From positions 62,001 through 126,000 of the forward strand of contig CAAFUF010000003.1 of NCBI GenBank assembly GCA_900766135.1: 64,000 bases of DNA, given 5' to 3'. The position numbers and the translations under genes were made by a program. Numbering within the stretch: position 1 is the stretch's first letter; each line of letters opens with the position of its first letter. Of this stretch, positions 1-7,629 are shown piece by piece. Below the pieces are notes generated by a model. The model saw only the letters and a program-made list of their open reading frames with translations, ran no database searches and had not been told where the DNA came from. This stretch comes from Paenibacillaceae bacterium (GTDB lineage Bacteria > Bacillota > Bacilli > Paenibacillales > Paenibacillaceae).

Positions 1-73
1 CGACGAGCCGCGGCAGGCGTTCTTCAACGATATCATCAAGGCGCAAGGCGTATTGGGCGGGGTGCAGGAATGA
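1..73 (+). CDS. C-terminal end of a BceA-type ABC transporter ATP-binding protein (partial)
   Basis: The reading frame that enters at position 2 ends in ...QGVLGGVQE and stops with TGA at 71-73. That stop overlaps the ATG of the next gene in an ATGA arrangement, the usual translational coupling of bceA and bceB. The short tail (RQAFFNDIIKAQGVLGG) is like the C-termini of bacitracin-type export ATPases as I remember them. Only 23 codons are visible, so the call rests mainly on the coupled permease downstream. The nucleotide-binding domain lies outside the window. Confidence 0.6.
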   Translation, partial: DEPRQAFFNDIIKAQGVLGGVQE

Positions 74-2010
74 GCTTGACCCATCTGATATACCGCAATC
101 TGAAGAAAAACCTGAAAAACTATTATTTGTACGTGTTCGCCTTAATTTTTAGCGTTGCGCTTTACTTCGCATTCGTTACTTTGCAGTACGATCCGGCATT
201 GGACGAGATGAAAGGCTCCGTGAAAGGAGCCGCCGGTTTAGCCGCCGCTTCGGTGCTGCTCGTCGCGATCGTGGCCATTTTCTTGCTTTATGCCAATACC
301 ATCTTCATTAAGCGGCGAAGCAAGGAGATCGGACTTTTTCAATTGATCGGGTTAACGAAGGGGAAAATCTTTGGCATCCTCAGCAGCGAAAACCTGATCC
401 TATATTTCGGCTCCATGCTGATCGGCATGTTTGTCGGGTTCTCCTGCTCCCGGCTGCTGCTGATGATATTATTCCGGATCATCGGCGTGGATGCCGAGGC
501 AACGCTGCGGTTCTCCTCGCAGGCGCTGGTGCAGACCGTTGTAGTTTTTGCGGCGATCTACCTGTTGATCATGCTGATGAACTATACGTTTATCAAGCGT
601 CAAAGCATCCTGTCGTTGTTCCGGGTGACGTCCACCACGGAGAACGCTTATCGCAAGATGCCGTTATCCGAAATTGTCATCGGCGTTCTGGGAATCGGGT
701 TGATCCTCTACGGTTACCGAATTTCGGCGGATCTGTTCAGCGGCGAATATACGGAAATGCGGGAGCTGTTTCTCGCGATGATCCTGATTTTAGGGTCGGT
801 GATCATCGGGACGTACCTGTTTTATAAAGGGTCGGTCAGTTTTATTTTCAACCTGGTGCGCAAAGCGAAGGGCGGGTATCTGTCGCTGAATGAGGTGCTG
901 TCCTTATCCTCGATCATGTTCCGGATGAAATCGAACGCGCTGCTGCTGACGATCATCACGACGGTGTCGGCACTGGCGATCGGCTTGTTATCGCTTAGCT
1001 ACATCTCTTATTATTCGACGGAAAAATCAGCCGAGCAAACCGTACCCAATCATTTCTCGCTGCTAGACCCTGCCGACGTGGACGCTTTCGAGCAGGCTTT
1101 GAAGACAGCCGGGATCGATACGCGGGAAACCCGGCGCCGGGTAATTATAGCGGAAGCTGATGTATCTCAAGTCTTCGGTACCGTTCTGGAGGAGCAAAAA
1201 AGATCCAAGGACGTTACGCTGGCCGTCGTTGACGAACAAGAAGTCGAAGGCGTCGAGCTGGATTCGAAGGAAGCTTTGTTCGCCGGTTCGAGCAATGCCG
1301 TGGAACAGTTCATAGGCTTGCGGTCGAAAGGGGAAATCACGTTAAAGGGAAGCTCGGAATCCATCCCGGTCACCGTGATCGATACGAAAAAAGATGCGAT
1401 CGTATCGCTGAATTTTTCCTCCGGCATGCCGTCGGTGATCCTTGATCATGCCGTCTTCGAACGGCTGTTGAATGACGCTAATCCTGAACTCCAAAGCCCA
1501 CAGCCGGTATACTATGGGATCGACGTGAACAATCCCGATTTGCTGGAGCAGGCGAATCGGATCTATCAGGACATGGGCTTCGAAGAGCGGTCAGGGGCGA
1601 GGTCCCAATATCAGATCATTATGGATCAGAAGAGCAATATGGGGTTAATCATGTTTATTGTTGGTTTTCTGGGATTGACCTTCCTCATTACTTCGGGCTG
1701 TATCCTGTATTTCAAGCAAATGGGCGAAGGGGAAGAGGAGAAGCCGAGCTACACCATTTTGCGGAAGCTTGGATTTACGCCGGGCAACCTGCTGCGGGGC
1801 ATTCAATTCAAGCAGGTGTTCAACTTTGGCATCCCGTTGGCCGTTGGTTTGTCGCATAGTTATTTTGCCGTCCGATCCGGCTGGTTCTTGTTCGGGACGG
1901 AGTTATGGACGCCGATGATCCTGGTGATGTTGATCTACACGGCGCTTTATTCGATCTTCGGGTTGTTGTCGGTCCTGTTCTATAAGCGGGTCATCAAGGA
2001 ATCGCTGTAA
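70..2010 (+). CDS. BceB-type FtsX-like ABC transporter permease
   Basis: The 646-residue protein has the layout of BceB permeases. It has an N-terminal membrane segment (about residues 18-38) and more hydrophobic helices up to about residue 310. A large soluble segment follows (about 320-520), then three C-terminal helices. The early motif FIKRRSKEIGLFQLIGLTKG is typical of the FtsX domain. In this family the permease works with a BceA ATPase and a BceRS two-component system to sense and remove peptide antibiotics acting on lipid II-cycle intermediates. The start overlaps the stop of the ATPase fragment by 4 bases, so the two are co-translated. The kinase and regulator, if present, would lie upstream of the window. 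Family assignment is strong; the antibiotic specificity cannot be read. Confidence 0.9.
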   Translation: MSLTHLIYRNLKKNLKNYYLYVFALIFSVALYFAFVTLQYDPALDEMKGSVKGAAGLAAASVLLVAIVAIFLLYANTIFIKRRSKEIGLFQLIGLTKGKIFGILSSENLILYFGSMLIGMFVGFSCSRLLLMILFRIIGVDAEATLRFSSQALVQTVVVFAAIYLLIMLMNYTFIKRQSILSLFRVTSTTENAYRKMPLSEIVIGVLGIGLILYGYRISADLFSGEYTEMRELFLAMILILGSVIIGTYLFYKGSVSFIFNLVRKAKGGYLSLNEVLSLSSIMFRMKSNALLLTIITTVSALAIGLLSLSYISYYSTEKSAEQTVPNHFSLLDPADVDAFEQALKTAGIDTRETRRRVIIAEADVSQVFGTVLEEQKRSKDVTLAVVDEQEVEGVELDSKEALFAGSSNAVEQFIGLRSKGEITLKGSSESIPVTVIDTKKDAIVSLNFSSGMPSVILDHAVFERLLNDANPELQSPQPVYYGIDVNNPDLLEQANRIYQDMGFEERSGARSQYQIIMDQKSNMGLIMFIVGFLGLTFLITSGCILYFKQMGEGEEEKPSYTILRKLGFTPGNLLRGIQFKQVFNFGIPLAVGLSHSYFAVRSGWFLFGTELWTPMILVMLIYTALYSIFGLLSVLFYKRVIKESL

Positions 2011-2030
2011 AGCAAGGACCACCTGAGTAG

Positions 2031-2079
2031 AAACAAGGCGGATTCGTCCTTTGGGACGGTTCCGCCTTGTTTTTTTTTG
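2031..2079 (+). terminator. Intrinsic terminator after the BceB-like permease gene
   Basis: An 11-bp stem, AACAAGGCGGA at 2032-2042 with TCCGCCTTGTT at 2061-2071, is followed by a run of T to 2078. It lies between two convergent genes. Confidence 0.9.
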
Positions 2080-2093
2080 AGTTCTTCTTTGGG

Positions 2094-4148
2094 TCAAGGT
2101 TTCTTCGGGAGCCCGTAAGCTTCCCTAATTAGCGCGAAATAGGAATCGGCCAGCACGACTTCGTATTCCGGTCCCAATGCTTCCGTGATAGCCACTACAT
2201 CGGACGGTTTCATGCTCCAGGCGTTGATCCCCACGGAAATAAACGTCGGCGAGTTTCCGTCCCAAGCGGATTTGAAATCATTTAAGATGTTGATCCCGTC
2301 CTGGACGGTGGAGGTGCCGCGAAGGTAGGACACCGGCAAATTGCCGTTGACGATTTCGACGCCTACTTTGTCCCCGCCGCCGAGGAACAGGCCCGGCACT
2401 TTCAAATATTTCACGTAGGCTTCCGCTTTGGAACCCGTGAGAGGAACGTCCAAAGCGACTTCGCGGTTCAGCACGTAAGGATACGACATGCCGGATTTTT
2501 TCAAATAAGGATAGGAATCCGTCATGAAACGGGCAAAGCTCTCCTCCGGCCAAACCTGCGGACTGAAGTAACCGGCTCCTGACGGTCCGGCGACCAGTTG
2601 GTCGTTCTTCGTTGCGGTTGACCGATAGTGGTTCAATATCGCTGGTGCCGCATCATAGAGGAGCGGGCTGGCCGTCCAGTTGATCGGCACTTGACCCCGT
2701 GCAGGATCATCCCACAAATTGCGCATATGATTCTGATCGTATTGCAGGTTGTCTCCTTCACCAAACGTGAAGGTCACGTAAATCTTGTTGTTCAGCTTCG
2801 GAATTACCGGCTTGTTGGCAGGCGCCGGCTGCGCTTTGGTTCCCGCAAACACCGTCATATTGTGGAACCAGTCGGCAGGCAGGACATAGACGCCATGGCG
2901 CGAGGTCAGGTCGATTCCGGCAACTTCGCCTTCAAAATCATTGTCGAACCAACCCAAATACGGCGTCCCCGGGTCCACATCCGCTAAAATCCGTTCGAAC
3001 AGCGCCTTTTGCTCAGGCACTCCGCTGGAGAGCCAGAACACCATCGCTTTGTTGGCAACCGCGTAATCGCGGAGATAACCGAACGGCTCTTTTTGCTCCG
3101 AGGAGAGCGGCTTTACGCTGCTGGCGGAGACCTTGAATTGGTTCCACATTTCGACGGTAACGGTTAACTGCTGAGTACCCGCCGGCGGATTGAACTCGTA
3201 CACGAAATAGTTGCCATTGTCGGCAAAACGGTGGTCGGCGCCCGGTAGAAACTTGGAGCCTTGCCGGTCATACAGATACGTTTCCTCTTCCGGCGTTCCG
3301 GTTTCGAAGCGAAGGATTTCCTCGCCGTCGGCCGAAACGCTGATTTCATGAACCGCAGGCCCCCAGCCGTCTTGCGTGAAAGCATCCTGGAACCGCAAAT
3401 AGACGGTATCTCCTCCTAGGAACTCGGACAAATCAAGGTCATAGGTTCTCCGGTTGCTCGCATCGCGAATTTGCTCCGGTTCGGCAAGAATCGTCCGGAA
3501 TGAAGCAAAATTATCCGGAGGAAGCGGGATCGACGTATTCGGGCTGAGGCCGACTAGCATTCGTTTCGTCGTTTGACTCCATAAATGCTCATATTGCCAA
3601 GTGTAGGCATCCATCCGATCCTGGAATTTCCCTTGCAGGTCCTCGATCACCCGCAAGCGATAAGGCGCGGCTGCCAGCTCTTCGGCCAATTCGGGACTTG
3701 CTACGACGGCGTCCTTCAAACCGGCAAGCGTCGTTGCCACATTGATCGAGTCGGGTACGGCCGGATCATAGACGATTACGCCTTTTACCTCCCGAGCATA
3801 AGCCTTGACGATATCCATCGCGTTATCATGAACGCGATAAGGAACGCGAAGATCGTTGATCCAGGGATCTTTCTCGTTTTGCTGTACGTAAATTCTAGGC
3901 TCTTTACGGTTAACGATGCCCTGAAGCGTCGTCAGCAAAATCTTGATGTCGCCGGAAGCGTCGTACACTTGAGCCACGTCCAAGTGTTTAGCTTTGGCAA
4001 AAGTGGGGAGTTCCTGATCTTTCGGCCATACGATGCCTCCGTTGCGGTTTAGATCCGCTTGTTGGTTGGAAGTTTCAGCGGCGGCTCCTAACGGCATCGT
4101 CAACGTACAAACCAGAGCTAAACTTAACATGATCCATTTGCGAAACAT
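2094..4148 (-). CDS. Secreted GxGYxYP-domain protein, putative glycoside hydrolase
   Basis: The 684-residue protein starts with a classic signal peptide (MFRKWIMLSLALVCTLTMP, likely cut after GAAAE), so it is exported. Near residue 525 it carries PSGAGYFSP, which fits the G-x-G-Y-x-[YS]-P motif that names the GxGYxYP family of putative glycoside hydrolases. About residues 220-345 look like an inserted beta-sandwich (FLGGDTVYLRFQDAF, FEFNPPAGTQQLTV), probably carbohydrate-binding. A Shine-Dalgarno GAGAGGTGA lies 8 bases before the ATG. It is monocistronic and convergent with the BceB-like gene. No substrate is established for this family, so the enzymatic role is inferred from family naming only. 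Confidence 0.8.
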   Translation of the reverse strand: MFRKWIMLSLALVCTLTMPLGAAAETSNQQADLNRNGGIVWPKDQELPTFAKAKHLDVAQVYDASGDIKILLTTLQGIVNRKEPRIYVQQNEKDPWINDLRVPYRVHDNAMDIVKAYAREVKGVIVYDPAVPDSINVATTLAGLKDAVVASPELAEELAAAPYRLRVIEDLQGKFQDRMDAYTWQYEHLWSQTTKRMLVGLSPNTSIPLPPDNFASFRTILAEPEQIRDASNRRTYDLDLSEFLGGDTVYLRFQDAFTQDGWGPAVHEISVSADGEEILRFETGTPEEETYLYDRQGSKFLPGADHRFADNGNYFVYEFNPPAGTQQLTVTVEMWNQFKVSASSVKPLSSEQKEPFGYLRDYAVANKAMVFWLSSGVPEQKALFERILADVDPGTPYLGWFDNDFEGEVAGIDLTSRHGVYVLPADWFHNMTVFAGTKAQPAPANKPVIPKLNNKIYVTFTFGEGDNLQYDQNHMRNLWDDPARGQVPINWTASPLLYDAAPAILNHYRSTATKNDQLVAGPSGAGYFSPQVWPEESFARFMTDSYPYLKKSGMSYPYVLNREVALDVPLTGSKAEAYVKYLKVPGLFLGGGDKVGVEIVNGNLPVSYLRGTSTVQDGINILNDFKSAWDGNSPTFISVGINAWSMKPSDVVAITEALGPEYEVVLADSYFALIREAYGLPKKP

Positions 4149-4476
4149 AAATCGTCACCTCTCTTAATGGGAATGGGGAGCGTAGATTTTGTTGAGCTCG
4201 ATGGTCCACCTCCTGGTTGCGATTGGATTGGAAAGGCTTACATGATATATTTAATATATGCTATTGTATATTTCAATACTTTCGACGAAACTTTGCATAG
4301 AACGAGTAGAGTTATCAAATTTAGCCATATATTCGACCGTATCCTACTTCTCAAATGCTCATTTTGAAATGAGACTTATATTCCAATGAAAATATAGCAA
4401 ATATATCATATATCCGTAAGGTTGAATGAAAAACCCCGGTACCGGAGACGCTATTCAGCGTAAAGGGGGAATCACT
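4149..4476. promoter_or_regulatory. AT-rich divergent intergenic region with a 16-bp dyad
   Basis: This 328-base stretch separates the leftward GxGYxYP gene from a rightward small ORF. It is markedly AT-rich, with many TATA-like words, so a precise promoter cannot be singled out. A near-perfect dyad, CTCATTT-TG-AAATGAG, lies at 4358-4373. The 12-mer TTCTCAAATGCT that enters its left side (4349-4360) recurs in front of the LacI gene at about 6189. An operator is possible but unproven. I do not accept the ORF-like stretch at 4167-4367 as a gene. Confidence 0.35.
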
Positions 4477-4641
4477 ATGCCAAATCACGACCACGCACCC
4501 ATCGAAACGGATGGGGATCCTCGCACGATTTACGAAGATACGACCCCGCATACACGGTCTGGATTTATGCCGGAGCAACCGGATGTAACCGCATTTGATC
4601 CCGACAACGGGGATGCGGAGCAAGATCAATCGCGGTCTTGA
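4477..4641 (+). CDS. Small acidic hypothetical protein (54 aa)
   Basis: The ATG at 4477 has a good ribosome binding site (AAAGGGGGA, 4462-4470). The product is a 54-residue, strongly acidic, hydrophilic peptide that begins MPNHDHAPIETDGD and ends in DAEQDQSRS. There is no hydrophobic segment and no motif I recognise; it should be soluble and probably disordered. It sits 90 bases upstream of the GH1 gene with a weak hairpin between them. The spacing, the ribosome site and the absence of internal stops favour a real gene, but the function is unknown. Confidence 0.55.
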   Translation: MPNHDHAPIETDGDPRTIYEDTTPHTRSGFMPEQPDVTAFDPDNGDAEQDQSRS

Positions 4642-4645
4642 CCGG

Positions 4646-4682
4646 GACAGGCCTTTCTCCTGGATGAAGGAAGGCCTGTTGC
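4646..4682 (+). terminator. Hairpin after the 54-aa gene, weak terminator
   Basis: ACAGGCCTT at 4647-4655 pairs with AAGGCCTGT at 4671-4679. Only two T residues follow, so termination is probably incomplete and the GH1 gene may be read through. Confidence 0.45.
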
Positions 4683-4731
4683 TATGTTCGCTTTAAAAAT
4701 ATCGATCATACGGATAAAGGACGGAGAACCG

Positions 4732-6156
4732 ATGAGCTTACCGTTTCCGCAAGGATTTCTATGGGGCGGTTCAGTAGCCGCGAATCAACTGGAGGGGGCG
4801 TATCAGGAGGACGGTAAAGGCCTGTCCATTCAGGACGTTCTGCCGCACGGCGTAAAAACGCCGCCGACGAAAGAGCCAACCGAAGATAATCTGAGGTTGG
4901 TCGGAATCGATTTTTACCACCGATACCATGAAGATATCAAGTTGTTCGCCGAAATGGGCTTTAAAACGTTTCGTACCTCGATCGCCTGGTCGCGGATCTT
5001 TCCGAAGGGGGACGAGACCGAGCCGAACGAGAAAGGGCTGCAATTTTACGATCGCCTGTTTGATGAATGCCTGAAATACGGGATCGAACCGATGGTGACG
5101 CTCTCCCATTATGAAACTCCGCTGCACTTGGCAAGGGAATATAACGGGTGGGCCAATCGCAAGTTAGTCGATTTCTATACCCATTTCGCCAGAACGGTGT
5201 TTACGCGCTATAAAAATAAAGTGAAATATTGGCTGACCTTTAACGAGATCAATTCCATCCTGGAGCATCCGTTTATGAGCGGGGGCATCGTGACGCCAAA
5301 GAAGGAGTTGCGATTGCAAGACCTGTATCAGGCCATCCATCACGAGCTGGTAGCAAGCGCTGCGGCGGTAAAGATCGGGCATGAAATCAACCCCGAATTC
5401 ATGATCGGCTGCATGGTGCTGAGTTTGCCGACCTATCCGTTAACACCGCATCCCGACGATGTGATCCAAGCGATGTTTACCGATCACCAAAACACTTTTT
5501 TTCTCGAGGTTCATGCCCGCGGCAGGTATCCCGGGTATATGAAACGTTTTTTTAAGGAAAGCGGGATTCATCTCCACTTTGAGCCCGGGGACGAGGAGAC
5601 GCTCGCGCATACGGTCGACTTCATCGCTTTCAGCTATTACATGAGCATTTGCGAGACCGCCGGTCCGGAGAATCGGCCAAAAGGTGAGGGGAACTTATTC
5701 GGGGGCGTAACTAACCCGTACCTTCCATCCAGCGAATGGGGCTGGCAAATCGATCCCCAAGGTCTTCGTTATATCATGAACGTGTTTCATGACCGGTATC
5801 AAAAACCGTTGTTTATTGTCGAAAACGGCCTGGGTGCGGCAGATCAGCCGATAACGAACGATGGAGGAGAGCTGACGGTCGAGGATGATTACCGAATCGA
5901 CTATTTGCGGGCGCATCTTCTTCAGGTGGCGGAAGCGATTGCCGATGGAGTCGAGGTCTGGGGATATCTTGTCTGGGGGTGCATCGATCTCGTCAGCAAC
6001 TCCACTGCCGAAATGAAGAAACGATACGGATTGATTTATGTGGACCGACAGGACGACGGCACGGGAACGCTTCGGAGATATAGGAAAAAATCGTTCCACT
6101 GGTATCGTAAGGTGATTGGTAGCAACGGTCAAAGCCTGTATGAAGACGAGTCTTAA
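4732..6156 (+). CDS. GH1 6-phospho-beta-glucosidase
   Basis: The 474-residue protein is a full-length family 1 glycosidase. The general acid/base is in TFNEIN (Glu172) and the nucleophile in FIVENG (Glu364). The C-terminal stretch DLVSNSTAEMKKRYG (about 420-433) has the Ser, Lys and Tyr pattern that binds the substrate 6-phosphate in phospho-beta-glucosidases. The enzyme should therefore hydrolyse PTS-imported cellobiose- or arbutin-type phosphosugars in the cytoplasm. I chose the ATG at 4732 because it follows AAAGGACGGAG and starts the typical MSLPFPQGFLWGGSVAANQ. An in-frame ATG at 4684 would add 16 atypical residues. No PTS gene is in the window, so the transporter must be elsewhere. The LacI regulator gene follows at 103 bases. 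Confidence 0.9.
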   Translation: MSLPFPQGFLWGGSVAANQLEGAYQEDGKGLSIQDVLPHGVKTPPTKEPTEDNLRLVGIDFYHRYHEDIKLFAEMGFKTFRTSIAWSRIFPKGDETEPNEKGLQFYDRLFDECLKYGIEPMVTLSHYETPLHLAREYNGWANRKLVDFYTHFARTVFTRYKNKVKYWLTFNEINSILEHPFMSGGIVTPKKELRLQDLYQAIHHELVASAAAVKIGHEINPEFMIGCMVLSLPTYPLTPHPDDVIQAMFTDHQNTFFLEVHARGRYPGYMKRFFKESGIHLHFEPGDEETLAHTVDFIAFSYYMSICETAGPENRPKGEGNLFGGVTNPYLPSSEWGWQIDPQGLRYIMNVFHDRYQKPLFIVENGLGAADQPITNDGGELTVEDDYRIDYLRAHLLQVAEAIADGVEVWGYLVWGCIDLVSNSTAEMKKRYGLIYVDRQDDGTGTLRRYRKKSFHWYRKVIGSNGQSLYEDES

Positions 6157-6258
6157 ATGCGAAATGGATCAGTTTTCGAGACGGTTTCGTTCTCAAATGC
6201 TGGAAAATTTGATATACTTGGGATGTTCTGTGCTACTAATTTCGGGCAGGTGAGTTTT

Positions 6259-7311
6259 ATGAAACCGATTACAGTGTACGACATCGCCAAGGAAGCCAAT
6301 GTCTCCGTCGCCACGGTCTCCCGCGTTCTGAACAATACGGCTCCCGTAAAGAAGGAGACCCGGGAACGCATCAACGAGCTCATCAGCAAATACCAATTTC
6401 AGCCGAATGCGCTGGCGCGAAGTCTGTCAAAAAAAGAAACCGGCATGATCGGCATCATTCTCCCGGATATTACCAATCCCTTTTTTCCGGAAGTGTTGTC
6501 CGGGTTCGATCTGGAAGCGCGCAAGCGAGGGTATACCTATTTCCTTTGCGACACCGTATCGGCTAGCGTAGACAGCACGGAACAATATATCCGGGAATCG
6601 CAATATTTGAATGCGCTCGCAGAGAAACAGGTAGACGGGATCGTCATGATGGGAGGGAGGGTCGATTTGGCCAAACCCGACCAGCAGCTGATCGAAGAGG
6701 TGGCCGAGATCGGCAAAAGGCTGCCCGTACTTCTTGTCAATGGCCGGCTACCCAAATCGGGGCTGAACCGAGTGGCCGTGGATGAGCGGCATGGCGCAGA
6801 GCTGGCCGCTCAGCATTTGATTGAGCTCGGACACCGCGACATCGCGATCGTTGGCGGCTTCCGGCATATGTCGAACACCGTGGAGCGGACGTCCTCCTTT
6901 ATGAAAAGGATAGGGCGGTTTGGCCTTGAGGTACGTAAAGAGTGGGTGCTCCATGGAGGATTTTCCGTAGCCAGCGGCACTGCGTTTATGAATCAATTGC
7001 TGGAGCTGCCCAAACGGCCGACCGCGGTATTCTGCCTGAATGACCTGGTGGCGATTGGCGTGTTGAAAGCTGCCGTCAAAGCAGGATTACGCGTGCCCGA
7101 GGATCTGTCGATTATCGGCTACGATGACATCCCTTTTGCGTCCAACAGCATTCCGGAGCTCACGACCGTTTCGCTGCGTACTCATGAACTCGGCCGAACG
7201 GCGGGGGAAGTGCTGCACCAAATGATTACGAAAACCAAGGTGAACAAGACGACCTTGCTTAAACCTGAGTTGGTCGTTCGCGAGTCTACCGCAGCTCTTA
7301 ACAGGGGTTAG
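6259..7311 (+). CDS. LacI-family transcriptional regulator
   Basis: The 350-residue protein begins MKPITVYDIAKEANVSVATV, the canonical LacI helix-turn-helix and hinge. A periplasmic-binding-protein-like effector domain follows (GIILPDITNPFF at about 64, and IIGYDDIPFAS near 290). The ATG at 6259 follows GGGCAGGTGAG; the longer in-frame extension lacks family similarity. It sits between the GH1 and GH35 genes in the same direction. Three 14-bp TGAAAC-like operator copies lie just downstream, before the GH35 gene, and are the obvious targets. A GTTTC half-site also occurs at 6177-6189 upstream of its own start, so autoregulation is possible. The effector is probably a beta-linked sugar, by inference from neighbours. 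Confidence 0.9.
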   Translation: MKPITVYDIAKEANVSVATVSRVLNNTAPVKKETRERINELISKYQFQPNALARSLSKKETGMIGIILPDITNPFFPEVLSGFDLEARKRGYTYFLCDTVSASVDSTEQYIRESQYLNALAEKQVDGIVMMGGRVDLAKPDQQLIEEVAEIGKRLPVLLVNGRLPKSGLNRVAVDERHGAELAAQHLIELGHRDIAIVGGFRHMSNTVERTSSFMKRIGRFGLEVRKEWVLHGGFSVASGTAFMNQLLELPKRPTAVFCLNDLVAIGVLKAAVKAGLRVPEDLSIIGYDDIPFASNSIPELTTVSLRTHELGRTAGEVLHQMITKTKVNKTTLLKPELVVRESTAALNRG

Positions 7312-7342
7312 GAGCTCCGGCCCGTTTGTGGCAAAAAAAGGA

Positions 7343-7372
7343 TTGACAACTTAAATCTTGCTAAGCTAGAAT
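7343..7372 (+). promoter_or_regulatory. Sigma-A promoter of the GH35 operon
   Basis: TTGACA at 7343-7348 and TAGAAT at 7367-7372 are 18 bases apart. Transcription would start near 7379 and give a 5' leader of about 250 bases before the GH35 start. This promoter and the operators below fill the 318-base gap at 7312-7629; I found no gene in the gap. Confidence 0.7.
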
Positions 7373-7529
7373 AACTGCGAAAGCCCTTACATTTCACTCG
7401 TAGCCGTAATCCTTCTTCTTTACATCCTCCTAAATGCAGCTAACTTTACTTCTTTCACCAACACACTCCGAAGACAAGCATGGATTTCGAACACCGGCGA
7501 TGCAACCGAAAATGTTTTTTGCCCAAAAG

Positions 7530-7591
7530 TGAAACCCGTTTCATTAGCTTTTTTCGAGCAAAATGTAACGGGTTTCATGAAATGGGATTCA
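7530..7591 (+). promoter_or_regulatory. Cluster of three LacI-type operator copies before GH35
   Basis: TGAAAC-CC-GTTTCA at 7530-7543 is a perfect 6-bp dyad around a 2-base centre, the size and layout of LacI-family operators. TGTAAC-GG-GTTTCA at 7564-7577 and TGAAAT-GG-GATTCA at 7578-7591 are degraded copies lying back to back. The cluster lies between the promoter and the GH35 start, so a bound regulator would act as a roadblock, or would repress a second promoter closer to the gene. Confidence 0.65.
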
Positions 7592-7629
7592 TTAAAATTC
7601 AATATTACAGACGCTAGGAGTGGTCCGCT

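Noticed and set aside
4167..4367. 66-codon frame in the AT-rich divergent region
   Set aside because: No ribosome site, atypical composition, and it overlaps the promoter/dyad region.
7530..7543. CcpA cre site in front of GH35
   Set aside because: The sequence lacks the central CG at the required position. The symmetric TGAAAC/GTTTCA form fits a local LacI operator better.
7420..7602. 60-codon leftward frame between the LacI and GH35 genes
   Set aside because: It covers the operator cluster, lacks a ribosome site and points against all neighbours.
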